Positions 56,068 through 64,000 of a stretch of DNA of 64,000 nt are shown here, in pieces. Source of the stretch: Mycolicibacterium aichiense (GTDB lineage: Bacteria; Actinomycetota; Actinomycetes; Mycobacteriales; Mycobacteriaceae); contig NZ_AP022561.1 in assembly GCF_010726245.1 (NCBI RefSeq), forward strand, positions 4,154,001 to 4,218,000, read 5' to 3'. The notes beneath the pieces were generated by a model. It was not told the origin of the DNA. It searched no databases and saw nothing but the letters and a program-made list of their open reading frames with translations. Each line of letters starts with the position of its first letter. Position 1 is the stretch's first letter. The translations under genes were made by a program, and so were the position numbers.

Positions 56068-57822
56068 ATGCTCCTGGCGCTGCTGAGACAGTATGTCCGG
56101 CCGTACCGGTGGCTGGTCGCGGCGGTGATGGCGTTACAGACCGTCAGCACGCTGGCCTCCTTGTATCTGCCGACCGTCAACGCAGCGATCATCGACGACG
56201 GCGTGGCCAAGGGCGACACCGGGCTGATCACCGAACTCGGGCTGGTCATGCTGGCCGTCACCGGACTTCAGGTGGTGTGCGCGGTGGTCGCGGTCTACTT
56301 CGGGTCCCGGACCGGCATGGGGTTCGGTCGCGACCTGCGCTCGGCGATGTTTCACCACGTCACCACGTTCTCCGAGCGGGAGACCGCGCGGTTCGGGGCG
56401 CCGTCGCTGCTGACCCGGACGACCAACGACGTCCAGCAGATCCAGGTGCTCATCCAGATGACCACGACGACCCTGGTGACAGCACCGATCATGTGCGTCG
56501 GCGGCATCATCATGGCGATCCATCAGGACGCCGGCCTGTCCTGGCTTCTCCTCGTCAGCGTTCCGGTGCTGGCGCTGTCCAACTTCTGGATCGTGTCGCG
56601 GATGCTGCCGATCTTCCGCAGCATGCAGCGGCTCATCGACGGCATCAACCGGGTGATGCGCGAACAGCTCTCGGGCATCCGGGTGATCCGCGCGTTCGCC
56701 CGAGAGCCGTTCGAGCGCGACCGGTTCGCTGTCGCCAACGCGGCCGTGTCCAACACGGCGCTGGCCGCCGGACGCTGGCAGGCCCTGATGCTGCCGGTGA
56801 CCACCTTGACCATCAACATCTCCAGCGTCGCCCTGATCTGGTTCGGCGGCCTGCGCATCGATTCCGGACACATGCAGGTGGGCTCGCTGATCGCGTTCCT
56901 GTCGTATTTCATGCAGATCCTGATGGCCGTTCTGATGGCCACCCTGATTCTGGTCATACTGCCCCGGGCCTCGGTCTGCGCCGAACGGATCACCGAAGTG
57001 CTGGACACCGAGCCGGCGATCAGCAGCCCCGCCTCGCCACGACTCCCGGACGGCGGCATCCGCGGTGCGGTCACACTCGACAACGCGACGTTCTGCTACC
57101 CGGGTGCGGAGCGCCCTGTGCTGGAGGGTGTTTCGCTGACCGCCCGGCCGGGGACGACAACGGCGATCGTCGGGAGCACCGGGTCCGGGAAGTCGACGCT
57201 GATATCCCTGATCTGCCGGCTCTACGACGTCACCGACGGCGCGATCCGGGTCGACGGGATCGACGTACGCGAGTACGACCCCGAGCATCTGTGGGCCACC
57301 CTCGGCCTGGTTCCGCAACGGGGGTATCTGTTCTCCGGCACCGTCGCCGACAACTTGGCGCTCGGCGCGGCCCCGGGACAGGTAGTGACTGACGACGAGA
57401 TGTGGCGGGCGCTGCGGGTCGCCGCGGCCGACGACTTCGTTCGCGCCCATCCCGATGGTCTCGAGATGAGGGTCGCGCAGGCAGGTATCAATTTCTCCGG
57501 CGGGCAACGTCAGCGACTGGCGATCGCACGTGCGGTGATCCGGCGTCCGGCGATCTACCTGTTCGACGACGCGTTCTCCGCACTCGACGTCCACACCGAC
57601 GCCCGGGTACGGGCCGCGCTTCGTGAAGAATCCGCGAATTCCACGGTGATCATTGTCTCCCAGCGCATTTCGACCGTCATGCAGGCCGACTCCATCGTCG
57701 TGATGGATGGCGGCCGGGTGGTCGGCACCGGGACCCACGACGCGCTGCTGGCCGGCTGTGAGACCTATGCGCAGTTCGCCGACTCCCAGTCGGTCGACTT
57801 GAGCGTCGGCGGCGGCCGATGA
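56068..57822 (+). CDS. ABC exporter half-transporter, degenerate-site subunit
   Basis: A 584-aa half-transporter with six N-terminal helices and an ATPase domain. Walker [10 protein letters not shown], signature FSGGQRQR, and Walker [12 protein letters not shown] in which the catalytic glutamate is aspartate. This substitution marks the degenerate-site partner of heterodimeric exporters. The next gene encodes the other half, overlapping as ATGA. Order and size match M. tuberculosis Rv1273c (about 582 aa, from memory). Cargo unknown; multidrug or lipid export are usual for this group. The ATG at 56068 was chosen over a GTG six codons earlier. Confidence 0.88.
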   Translation: MLLALLRQYVRPYRWLVAAVMALQTVSTLASLYLPTVNAAIIDDGVAKGDTGLITELGLVMLAVTGLQVVCAVVAVYFGSRTGMGFGRDLRSAMFHHVTTFSERETARFGAPSLLTRTTNDVQQIQVLIQMTTTTLVTAPIMCVGGIIMAIHQDAGLSWLLLVSVPVLALSNFWIVSRMLPIFRSMQRLIDGINRVMREQLSGIRVIRAFAREPFERDRFAVANAAVSNTALAAGRWQALMLPVTTLTINISSVALIWFGGLRIDSGHMQVGSLIAFLSYFMQILMAVLMATLILVILPRASVCAERITEVLDTEPAISSPASPRLPDGGIRGAVTLDNATFCYPGAERPVLEGVSLTARPGTTTAIVGSTGSGKSTLISLICRLYDVTDGAIRVDGIDVREYDPEHLWATLGLVPQRGYLFSGTVADNLALGAAPGQVVTDDEMWRALRVAAADDFVRAHPDGLEMRVAQAGINFSGGQRQRLAIARAVIRRPAIYLFDDAFSALDVHTDARVRAALREESANSTVIIVSQRISTVMQADSIVVMDGGRVVGTGTHDALLAGCETYAQFADSQSVDLSVGGGR

Positions 57823-59726
57823 CCGGGCCCGCGTTCCGCGGCGGTGGCATGCGCGCGATGAGCCAAGACCCGCGGCAGGCCCGATCGCGCGACTTCACGG
57901 GTTCGGCGCTGCGGCTGCTCCGGCGGCTCACACCGCACCGGTGGCCGACCGCGGCGGTCATCGGCTTGTCCATCGTCGGCATCGCGCTGGGTGTCATCGG
58001 TCCCCGCATCCTCGGCCACGCGACCGACCTGCTGTTCAACGGAGTCATCGGCCGGCAGCTGCCGGCCGGGATCACCAAAGACCAAGCGGTGGCGGCGGCC
58101 CGGGCGCGCGGTGACACCACGTTCGCCGACCTGCTGTCCGGAACCGATGTGGTACCCGGCCGCGGAGTCGACTTCGCCGCGGTGGGCCGCACCCTGTTGT
58201 TGGCGCTGGCACTGTACGTGGTTGCCGCACTGTTGATCTGGGCGCAGGCCCGGCTGCTCAACGTGATCGTGCAACGCACCATCACCGCACTGCGCGCCGA
58301 CGTGGAGGAGAAGATCCACCGGTTGCCATTGTCCTACTTCGATTCCCGGCAGCGTGGCGAGTTGCTGAGCCGAGTCACCAACGATGTGGACAACATCCAG
58401 ACCTCGGTGTCGATGACGATCAGCCAGTTGCTGACATCGGTGCTCACCGTGCTTGCGGTGCTGGCGATGATGCTGAGCATCTCCCCGCTGCTGGCATTGA
58501 TCACCGTCGTGACGGTTCCGTTGTCGCTGTGGGTGACCCGGGTGATCGCACGCCGTTCGCAGCGGATGTTCATCGCCCAGTGGACCAACACCGGCCGGCT
58601 GAACGCTCACATCGAGGAGACCTACAGCGGCTTCACCGTGGTCAAGACCTTCGGCCACCGGGCCGCCGCCCAGGAGAAGTTCCGTGAGTTCAACTCCGAC
58701 GTCTACCACGCAAGCTTTGGCGCACAGTTCTTCTCCGGCCTGGTCTCCCCCGCGACGACGTTCATCGGGAATCTCAGTTACGTCGCAGTCGCCGTGGTCG
58801 GCGGTTATCAGGTCGCCACCGGCCAGATCACGCTGGGCAGCATCCAGGCCTTCATCCAGTACGTCCGCCAGTTCAACCAGCCCCTGACCCAGGTCGCCGG
58901 CATGTACAACACACTGCAGTCCGGCGTGGCCAGCGCCGAACGGGTCTTCGACTTTCTCGACGAGCCCGAAGAAACCCCGGACGTGCCAATCGCCTTGGCC
59001 GGCAACGGCGGCGGCCGCGTCGAATTCCAGAACGTGTCGTTCAGCTATCGGCCCGACACCCCGGTCATCGAAGACCTGTCGCTGGTCGCCGAGCCGGGCA
59101 GCACGGTGGCGATCGTCGGTCCGACCGGGGCCGGCAAGACCACTCTGGTCAATCTGCTGATGCGGTTCTACGACGTCGACGCCGGGAGGATCCTGCTCGA
59201 CGGCACCGACATCAGAGACGTCAGCCGGGAGTCGCTGCGCTCACGAATCGGGATGGTTCTGCAGGACACCTGGCTGTTCGGCGGCACGATCGCCGAGAAC
59301 ATCGCCTACGGGAAGCCCGGCGCGGGTGAGGACGAGGTCATCGAGGCGGCCCGGGCCGCGTATGTCGACCGGTTCGTCCACACGCTGCCCAATGGTTATG
59401 AGACCCGGGTCAGCGATGACGGCGGCAATATCAGTGCCGGCGAGAAGCAACTGATCACCATCGCGAGGGCGTTCCTGGCCCGCCCCCAGCTGCTGATCCT
59501 CGACGAGGCGACCAGTTCGGTGGACACCCGCACCGAGCTGCTGATCCAGCATGCGATGACAAAGTTGCGCCGGGACCGAACCAGTTTCATCATCGCCCAC
59601 CGGCTGTCGACCATCCGCGACGCCGACAGCATCCTGGTCATGGAAGCCGGCCGGATCGTCGAAACCGGCAGCCACGCCGAGCTTCTCGCTCGCCGGGGCG
59701 CTTATTACGCGATGACGCAGGCCTAA
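57819..59726 (+). CDS. ABC exporter half-transporter, active-site subunit
   Basis: A 635-aa partner half-transporter. It has an extra periplasmic-side loop after helix 1 (about 65-110) absent from its partner. The ATPase domain carries Walker [10 protein letters not shown] and canonical Walker [13 protein letters not shown] with the glutamate, but the signature motif is altered to ISAGEKQ. In a heterodimer this altered signature pairs with the partner's DD Walker B to form the degenerate ATP site, while the other site stays active. Matches M. tuberculosis Rv1272c by order and size (from memory). Confidence 0.88.
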   Translation: MTGPAFRGGGMRAMSQDPRQARSRDFTGSALRLLRRLTPHRWPTAAVIGLSIVGIALGVIGPRILGHATDLLFNGVIGRQLPAGITKDQAVAAARARGDTTFADLLSGTDVVPGRGVDFAAVGRTLLLALALYVVAALLIWAQARLLNVIVQRTITALRADVEEKIHRLPLSYFDSRQRGELLSRVTNDVDNIQTSVSMTISQLLTSVLTVLAVLAMMLSISPLLALITVVTVPLSLWVTRVIARRSQRMFIAQWTNTGRLNAHIEETYSGFTVVKTFGHRAAAQEKFREFNSDVYHASFGAQFFSGLVSPATTFIGNLSYVAVAVVGGYQVATGQITLGSIQAFIQYVRQFNQPLTQVAGMYNTLQSGVASAERVFDFLDEPEETPDVPIALAGNGGGRVEFQNVSFSYRPDTPVIEDLSLVAEPGSTVAIVGPTGAGKTTLVNLLMRFYDVDAGRILLDGTDIRDVSRESLRSRIGMVLQDTWLFGGTIAENIAYGKPGAGEDEVIEAARAAYVDRFVHTLPNGYETRVSDDGGNISAGEKQLITIARAFLARPQLLILDEATSSVDTRTELLIQHAMTKLRRDRTSFIIAHRLSTIRDADSILVMEAGRIVETGSHAELLARRGAYYAMTQA

Positions 59727-59739
59727 CCCCCTCGCGACG

Positions 59740-60312
59740 TCAGAGCCCGGGGCCTTCGGCCCGCAGGTCGTCCACCTCGGCCATGGCCGAGCGCAACTTG
59801 GCCAACCATTCCTCGGCGTGCTCACCGACGAGGCGCACACTCCAGGCCAGCGCGTCCGAGCGCGACCGGGCGACGCCCGCGTCGACCAGCGTGTCGAGCA
59901 CCTGGCGTTCAGGTTGCTTGAGGCGGGTCATCACCGGAACGGCGATGTGCGTGAACAGAATTCGTTCCGGTTCCGCGGAGCCTTCTGAGACGATGTCCAA
60001 GCCCCAGGAGACTTTGCGGCCGTACTTGTCCTGGGCCTCCTCGGCGATCCGGATTCGCTCGGAGCGAGTGTCCTCCCGGAACCGGGATGCCCGGCCCGCC
60101 GCCCGCGCGTCGCTGTCCGGTGTGTCCGCCGCGGGTAGCCGCCCGATCACGGTGATCTCTTCACGGTCGACGATGACCGTCGGGTCTCCGGCGAACCATC
60201 CATCGGGCAGACGACCGGCGAACCACTCGCCGGCGTCGGTGGCGTCGGGCTGGTCGGCCTGTTGCCAGCCGCCGGGGCGGCCGGGCCGACGATGTGCATG
60301 TTGGTGCTTCAT
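59740..60312 (-). CDS. Ribbon-helix-helix-like DNA-binding protein (putative)
   Basis: A 190-aa protein without a named family. The first 120 residues are hydrophilic with a short strand region (TVIVDREEITVIGRL). Residues about 125-165 fit the ribbon-helix-helix pattern: strand AVPVMTRLK, helix QVLDTLVDAG, then the SRSDALAWSVRLV helix. Three tandem 8-bp boxes lie against the start codon, as expected of a self-regulating RHH protein. It follows the cyclase gene on the same strand, the position of Rv1265 in M. tuberculosis (from memory); homology is unverified. No Shine-Dalgarno is possible, so translation may be leaderless. Confidence 0.65.
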   Translation of the reverse strand: MKHQHAHRRPGRPGGWQQADQPDATDAGEWFAGRLPDGWFAGDPTVIVDREEITVIGRLPAADTPDSDARAAGRASRFREDTRSERIRIAEEAQDKYGRKVSWGLDIVSEGSAEPERILFTHIAVPVMTRLKQPERQVLDTLVDAGVARSRSDALAWSVRLVGEHAEEWLAKLRSAMAEVDDLRAEGPGL

Positions 60313-60336
60313 GTATTACATGATTACACCGTTACA
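60313..60336 (-). promoter_or_regulatory. Three tandem 8-bp boxes at the start of the RHH-like gene
   Basis: On the minus strand TGTAACGG-TGTAATCA-TGTAATAC runs directly into the ATG at 60312. The TGTAAY core repeats with an exact 8-bp period. Tandem 8-bp boxes are the known layout for ribbon-helix-helix repressors such as MetJ. Likely an autoregulatory operator. Confidence 0.5.
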
Positions 60337-60404
60337 GAGTATGCGCCAGGCATTCTCTGTGGGCGAACGGCCGCCACGCGGCGGGCACGTGGAAGGGCTG
60401 TCGA

Positions 60405-61529
60405 TCAGAGCTTTTCGGCCCGGCGGGCCCGGAACAGTTTGACCTCGTCCTGAATGCCTTTGAGGTGCCGCGCCCGAGCGAACGACCAGCTGAAGGAGGG
60501 GTCGTCCCCGATCTGTTCCCGCGCCGCCTCGGACACCAGGACCGACCCGGGCCGGGCCGCCGAGGTCACCCGGCTGGCCAGGTTGACCGGGCTGCCGAAC
60601 CAGTCACCCGCGCGACTGACGGCCTGGCCATGAGACACACCCACCCGCAGTTGCGGCAGGGCGTCGTCGGCTTCGGTGGCTTCTACGAGCGTCAGCATCG
60701 CGTCGAGCAATGCCGCAGTGTCCGTGGACACCATCATCACCGCGTCGCCGATCGTCTTGATGAATCGCACCGGCGGCACCGCCACATCGCGCGCGGCGTC
60801 GGCGAGCCGGTTGGCGAGCTGTTCGAGCTCCTCGGGCGGGACCGTCTCGCCCAGCCTGGTGAACCCGACGAGGTCGGCGAAGGCGACCGCGACGTCGCGG
60901 GCGCCGGGAAGCGATGCGCCGACAGCCCTTTCATTGGCGTTGATCGCCTCGGTTTCCATGGCGTGGCGCAGCTGCAGCATGAGCATGTCCTGCACCATCG
61001 GGCCGAGCAGCGGTGCCACCGCGCTGACCAACACCTGCGCGCCCTGCGCCATCTCGAGTTCGGTGGTGCCGGGATGTTGCATCGTCGTGGCGACTGCAAT
61101 GTAGCGCATCGCCTCGGCGGCACGCGAAAGGCCTTCTGCCAGAGTGCGATACACGGCCAGCAGCCGGTCGGGATCGAATCCCAGATCCAGAAGCCGCTTG
61201 ACGTGCACGGCGGTCTCGGCGTCAGGTTTGAGGAACACCGCCGCGTCGGGATCATCGACCGTCGCAAGGCCGCTGGCGCGCTGGAAGCGCCGGAGCAGAT
61301 CGAGGTCCAGTCCGGTCTGCTCGCTGATCTGCCGAGCCGACAGCCTCGTCCCGTCATCGCCGAGGATCCGGCGCCCGGGGAGCAGCATTGGCGCGAACGC
61401 CCCCCGGATCTCCTCGACGGTGATGCCCTGCTCGATCAACCAGGGAATCAATTCAGCTCGCTGGGCACGGGCATCGCCCGTGAGCCCGTCGAGCAGCCCG
61501 GCGGCCTCTGGGTCGACGGTGTCGGTCAC
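60405..61529 (-). CDS. Class III adenylate cyclase (Rv1264-type)
   Basis: A 374-aa cytosolic cyclase. The C-terminal catalytic domain (about 205-374) has the metal motif [10 protein letters not shown], the substrate lysine in [10 protein letters not shown] and the transition-state segment [14 protein letters not shown] with Asn and Arg in place, so it should make cAMP. The N-terminal 200 residues are helical with [18 protein letters not shown], similar to the autoinhibitory module of M. tuberculosis Rv1264/Rv2212, which in Rv1264 responds to pH. The GTG at 61529 is preferred over longer frames that overlap the divergent glycosylase gene. The neighbouring amidase gene also fits the Rv1263-Rv1264 order. 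Confidence 0.88.
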   Translation of the reverse strand: MTDTVDPEAAGLLDGLTGDARAQRAELIPWLIEQGITVEEIRGAFAPMLLPGRRILGDDGTRLSARQISEQTGLDLDLLRRFQRASGLATVDDPDAAVFLKPDAETAVHVKRLLDLGFDPDRLLAVYRTLAEGLSRAAEAMRYIAVATTMQHPGTTELEMAQGAQVLVSAVAPLLGPMVQDMLMLQLRHAMETEAINANERAVGASLPGARDVAVAFADLVGFTRLGETVPPEELEQLANRLADAARDVAVPPVRFIKTIGDAVMMVSTDTAALLDAMLTLVEATEADDALPQLRVGVSHGQAVSRAGDWFGSPVNLASRVTSAARPGSVLVSEAAREQIGDDPSFSWSFARARHLKGIQDEVKLFRARRAEKL

Positions 61530-61555
61530 CGACCCAACGTATACCGTCGACCCCG

Positions 61556-62107
61556 ATGTCACGATCCCCGCTCCTGGAAGGGCTGCCTCCCATCGGCTCG
61601 TCCGATGCGCGGCTGCTGATTCTCGGCAACATGCCCAGCGTGCTCTCGCTGGCCAGCGGGCAGTACTACGGGAACCCACGAAATGCGTTCTGGCACATCA
61701 TCGGTGAGGTGTTCGGGTGTGAGCCCGACGCTCCGTATCAGCATCGCACCGAGGTACTACGCCGCCACCGCATCGCCGTCTGGGACGTACTCAAGCACTG
61801 CAGACGGGTCGGGAGCCTGGATTCCGCCGTCGAGCCGGACAGTATGGTGCCCAACGACTTCGGGACATACTTCTCCTCCCAGCCGCGCATCGAACGGGTG
61901 TGCTTCAACGGAGCGGCGGCCGAACGCAACTTCGGCCGGCTGGTGCGCGCTGATACGCCTGCCACGTTCGTGCGTCTGCCCTCGACCAGCCCCGCGCAGA
62001 CCATGCGCTACGCCGCCAAACTCGCGACCTGGAGCGCGGCGCTCGCGCCGTTCGGAAATGCCGCAGCCGACGCGCCGAGCGAATCAACGTATGGCCAGAC
62101 GCGCTGA
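61556..62107 (+). CDS. Uracil/hypoxanthine-DNA-glycosylase-superfamily protein
   Basis: A 183-aa protein of the UDG superfamily, closest to the DNA-deoxyinosine (family 6) type. Motif 1 [12 protein letters not shown] and the segment [15 protein letters not shown] are diagnostic; the motif-2 region reads LPSTSPAQT. It would remove hypoxanthine or another deaminated base from DNA, giving an abasic site for repair. It is divergent from the cyclase gene with only 26 bp between starts. The inverted repeat at 62138 may end its transcript. Confidence 0.82.
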   Translation: MSRSPLLEGLPPIGSSDARLLILGNMPSVLSLASGQYYGNPRNAFWHIIGEVFGCEPDAPYQHRTEVLRRHRIAVWDVLKHCRRVGSLDSAVEPDSMVPNDFGTYFSSQPRIERVCFNGAAAERNFGRLVRADTPATFVRLPSTSPAQTMRYAAKLATWSAALAPFGNAAADAPSESTYGQTR

Positions 62108-62137
62108 ACTGTCACAATCGCTAGGTAGAGCCTGTTG

Positions 62138-62174
62138 GGTTGACCTCGGAGTCCGCCCACGGACGTTGTCAACC
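62138..62174. terminator. Nested inverted repeat after the DNA glycosylase gene
   Basis: GGTTGAC (62138-62144) pairs with GTCAACC (62168-62174), and inside GTCCG pairs with CGGAC around a CCCA loop. It begins 30 bp after the glycosylase stop and 89 bp before the TetR start. There is no T-run, so it may be a weak terminator or an operator for the TetR gene. Confidence 0.4.
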
Positions 62175-62262
62175 GCGGGGCGACGGCCGTAGTGGCGCGG
62201 TGGCGGGTCGCCGGTGGCTCGCTATGGAGGGACAACTGACGCCGTAACGGACAGGTGAGATT

Positions 62263-62877
62263 GTGGACTCGGACGTTGCCGCAGAGGGCTCCAGACGGAG
62301 CGCGATTATTCACGCGGCGTTGGAACTTTTCGCTCTACGTGGTACCGCCGAGACGACGCTGCAGATGATCGCCGACGCCGCCGGGGTGTCGGTGGGATTG
62401 GTACAGCACCACTTCACGTCGAAGGTGGGCTTGATCGAAGCGGCGGAGGCGCACGCGCTCGAGGTCATCGGCACCGTGATGGCCCAGCCAATGCCAGAGT
62501 CGCCGGCCGAGTCGGCCCCTGAGATCGGGCGTCGAGTGAGCCGGCTGTTCGCCGAACATGTGGCGGCGCTGGATTTCATGGGGCGCCAGCTTGTGGAGGG
62601 TGCCGCCGGCGGCGTCGGGCTCTTCGACGCGATGGCGCGGATGGGAATCGCGCGATGGGAGCAGCTCGCCCAGGCCGGAGCAGTCCATCGCGATCTCGAT
62701 GTGGTGTGGGCGGCACTCAACCCTCTGCTGCTGGTCTTCGGTGCCATTGTCTTCCGCCGGCAGCTCGAGCAGCACCTCACCGAGCCGCTCACCAACCCGT
62801 CCCAACTTCGCCGTTGGGAGGACTCGGTGAACATCCTGATCACCCAGGGCCAGCTCCGACGCGAGTTCTGGCCGTGA
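62263..62877 (+). CDS. TetR-family transcriptional regulator
   Basis: A 204-aa regulator. Residues 12-60 form the TetR helix-turn-helix (AALELFALRGTAETTLQMIADAAGVSVGLVQHHFTSK); the rest is a helical ligand domain. The GTG at 62263 has a weak AGGTGAG upstream. Candidate operators near it are the inverted repeat at 62138 and the palindrome at 62918, before the following Clp-N-like gene. Ligand unknown. Confidence 0.88.
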   Translation: MDSDVAAEGSRRSAIIHAALELFALRGTAETTLQMIADAAGVSVGLVQHHFTSKVGLIEAAEAHALEVIGTVMAQPMPESPAESAPEIGRRVSRLFAEHVAALDFMGRQLVEGAAGGVGLFDAMARMGIARWEQLAQAGAVHRDLDVVWAALNPLLLVFGAIVFRRQLEQHLTEPLTNPSQLRRWEDSVNILITQGQLRREFWP

Positions 62878-62917
62878 CCTGCCCTTACGCGGGCGGGCAA
62901 TTAAATTAGCTGAACTA

Positions 62918-62933
62918 CAATATCGCGATATTG
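62918..62933. promoter_or_regulatory. 16-bp perfect palindrome before the Clp-N-like gene
   Basis: CAATATCGCGATATTG reads the same on both strands and lies 32 bp before the ATG at 62966, in an AT-rich pocket (62900-62940) within GC-rich DNA. It is probably an operator for a dimeric regulator; the adjacent TetR protein is one candidate. Confidence 0.55.
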
Positions 62934-62965
62934 CGCAACTGCCTTCGCTATCGTAAATTTCGCGG

Positions 62966-63481
62966 ATGATCGCGGGTGCCCCGATTCCGGAAGGCGACCT
63001 CAGCGCCGCACGAATGGCACAGGCGCTGGCGTCGCTGAACAGGCCCGCGGAGCAGGCGCTGAGCGGCGCGCACTCGGTGGCATATCGGTACGGCAGCGAC
63101 GTCCTCGGATCCGCCCACGTACTCATGGGCCTGCTTGCCGATCCCGGACACCTGGTGACGGCAACTTTGGACGAGCGCGACAGCGGCAGTCTTGCCGTCA
63201 TGCAGCTCTACGAAAACAGCTACGGCGCCAGAACCCGCGCGACGCCGCGAATCATTCATCTGCCCTACAGCATTCACGCGCGAGCTATCGTCATCAACGC
63301 CGCCGGCCATGCCCGTCAACAGGCCACCCCGGCTCGGCGGGCGCACCTTTGGTGGGCTACGACAGGCGCCACCGGATCGATCGCCGCGCGACTGCTGACC
63401 GAACTCGGGCAGCTCGAATTCCTCCGAACTCAGCTGCTACCGGCCATCAGTGCTCCCGCATCACCCGCCACTCCGCGCTGA
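62966..63481 (+). CDS. Clp N-terminal-domain-like protein
   Basis: A 171-aa protein whose first 70 residues resemble one Clp repeat (Clp_N): ALASLNRPAEQALSGAHSVAYRYGSDVLGSAHVLMGLLADP. Clp_N domains bind substrates or adaptors for ClpC/ClpB unfoldases; free-standing versions occur in mycobacteria (ClpC adaptor-like and heat-shock-linked proteins). The second half is not recognised and carries WW in RRAHLWWATTG. It has no ATPase domain, so it is an accessory protein at most. A perfect palindrome precedes it; it is convergent with the amidase gene. Confidence 0.65.
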   Translation: MIAGAPIPEGDLSAARMAQALASLNRPAEQALSGAHSVAYRYGSDVLGSAHVLMGLLADPGHLVTATLDERDSGSLAVMQLYENSYGARTRATPRIIHLPYSIHARAIVINAAGHARQQATPARRAHLWWATTGATGSIAARLLTELGQLEFLRTQLLPAISAPASPATPR

Positions 63482-63497
63482 GAGGCGCCCACTCCCG

Positions 63498-64000
63498 TCA
63501 GGAGACGGGCGGTCTTCGGTTCGCCCATGGCCGCGCCATCTCGATCTGGTGGCTCAACGACAACAGCGTCGCCTCGTCCGAGGGCCGGCCGACCAGCTGG
63601 ATCGACATCGGCACCCCGGCGTCGTCGAGACCCCACGGGACCACGGCGGCGGGCTGGCCCGTCGCGTTGAACATCGCGTTGAACGGCACCCGAGCCGAGA
63701 CCATGGCCAGCGTCGCGACCCCGCCGCGGTGCTGATACTGCCCGATACGCGACGGACCGGTCGCGGTGCCGGGGGTGATCAACACGTCGACGTGGTCGAA
63801 GATCGACTGGACCCGCGCGGCGAGCGCCGGCTCGGCCGCACGCACCTTGGCGATCTGCGCCTCGGAGATCAAGCGGCCAAGCCGGGCAATGCCTTTGGTC
63901 CTCGGCTCGAGCCGTTCCCGGTGCGGCAGAGCGGTCGCATCCTGGAAGGCGCCCCGCCACATCCGCGGCAGCACATGGCCGTATACCGCCCACGCCGGAT
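63498..64000 (-). CDS. Amidase, C-terminal part (cut by window edge)
   Basis: At least 167 residues of an amidase-signature enzyme, its N-terminal part lying beyond the window. The visible part has VLITPGTATGPSRIG, the NATGQPAAVVPWG segment and the terminal GVPMSIQLVGRPSDEATLLSLSHQIE, all typical of the C-terminal third of AmiB2/GatA-like amidases; the catalytic Ser-Ser-Lys residues would be upstream. Position beyond the cyclase fits M. tuberculosis amiB2 (Rv1263, from memory). It is incomplete only because of the window edge. Confidence 0.85.
   Translation of the reverse strand, partial: PAWAVYGHVLPRMWRGAFQDATALPHRERLEPRTKGIARLGRLISEAQIAKVRAAEPALAARVQSIFDHVDVLITPGTATGPSRIGQYQHRGGVATLAMVSARVPFNAMFNATGQPAAVVPWGLDDAGVPMSIQLVGRPSDEATLLSLSHQIEMARPWANRRPPVS

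Noticed and set aside
63498..64000. Truncated amidase as a pseudogene
   Set aside because: The frame is open to the edge of the window, so the missing N-terminus reflects the window boundary.

Overview
The window is high-GC DNA from a mycobacterium, most likely a rapid grower of the Mycolicibacterium type. The evidence is codon use, frequent GTG starts, ATGA/GTGA gene overlaps, mycobacterial families (LprB/LprC, fused CysNC, WS/DGAT, FAAL, GjpA-like porin, class III cyclase), and gene order. From about 28.5 kb rightwards many genes follow, in reverse orientation, the order I remember for M. tuberculosis Rv1263 to Rv1287: Rrf2 regulator, cysNC-cysD, carbonic anhydrase, oppBCDA, SbcC-like/SbcD-like pair, SixA, lprC/lprB, two ABC exporter halves, adenylate cyclase and amidase. 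No rRNA, tRNA, insertion sequence, integrase or CRISPR array was seen.

Region 1 (1-16.1 kb, minus strand): a PUFA-synthase-type secondary-lipid operon. PfaD (enoyl reductase) is followed by PfaA (KS-AT-five ACPs-KR-DH), a PfaC-like protein (KS-CLF-AT-two double-hotdog DH units) and an RmlA glucose-1-phosphate thymidylyltransferase. The gap or overlaps between genes are 8 nt, GTGA and ATGA. The order and domain layout resemble the terrestrial myxobacterial pfa1-2-3 type, but no C-terminal acyltransferase is fused and a sugar-nucleotide gene is coupled at the end. This is the most unusual system in the window.

Region 2 (16.4-28.5 kb): accessory metabolism and transport. It holds a hemophore-like secreted protein, a voltage-gated cation channel, a Tat/lipoprotein amine oxidase, APC and MFS transporters, and two small ORFs. 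A three-gene operon (LLM flavin oxidoreductase, lactate monooxygenase-like enzyme, FMN split-barrel protein) is followed by two VOC proteins, a bicupin and a TDT-family transporter.

Region 3 (28.5-42.8 kb): an Rrf2 regulator, two exported proteins whose upstream regions share a 7-4-7 direct repeat, then the sulfate activation operon cysD-cysNC-cysQ-isochorismatase hydrolase behind a good sigma-A promoter. Carbonic anhydrase, two small exported proteins and the divergent oppBCDA oligopeptide importer follow.

Region 4 (42.8-50.4 kb): a cassette between oppA and the SbcC-like gene. It carries an alpha/beta hydrolase, DszC-like and DszA-like flavin monooxygenases, a wax-ester/diacylglycerol acyltransferase and a fatty-acyl-AMP ligase.

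Region 5 (50.4-64 kb): conserved mycobacterial core, namely the SbcCD-like pair, SixA, two DUF3558-like lipoproteins and a heterodimeric ABC exporter. A ribbon-helix-helix-like protein has three tandem 8-bp boxes against its start codon. Then come a class III adenylate cyclase, a uracil-DNA-glycosylase-superfamily enzyme, a TetR regulator, a Clp-N-like protein preceded by a 16-bp perfect palindrome, and an amidase cut by the window edge.
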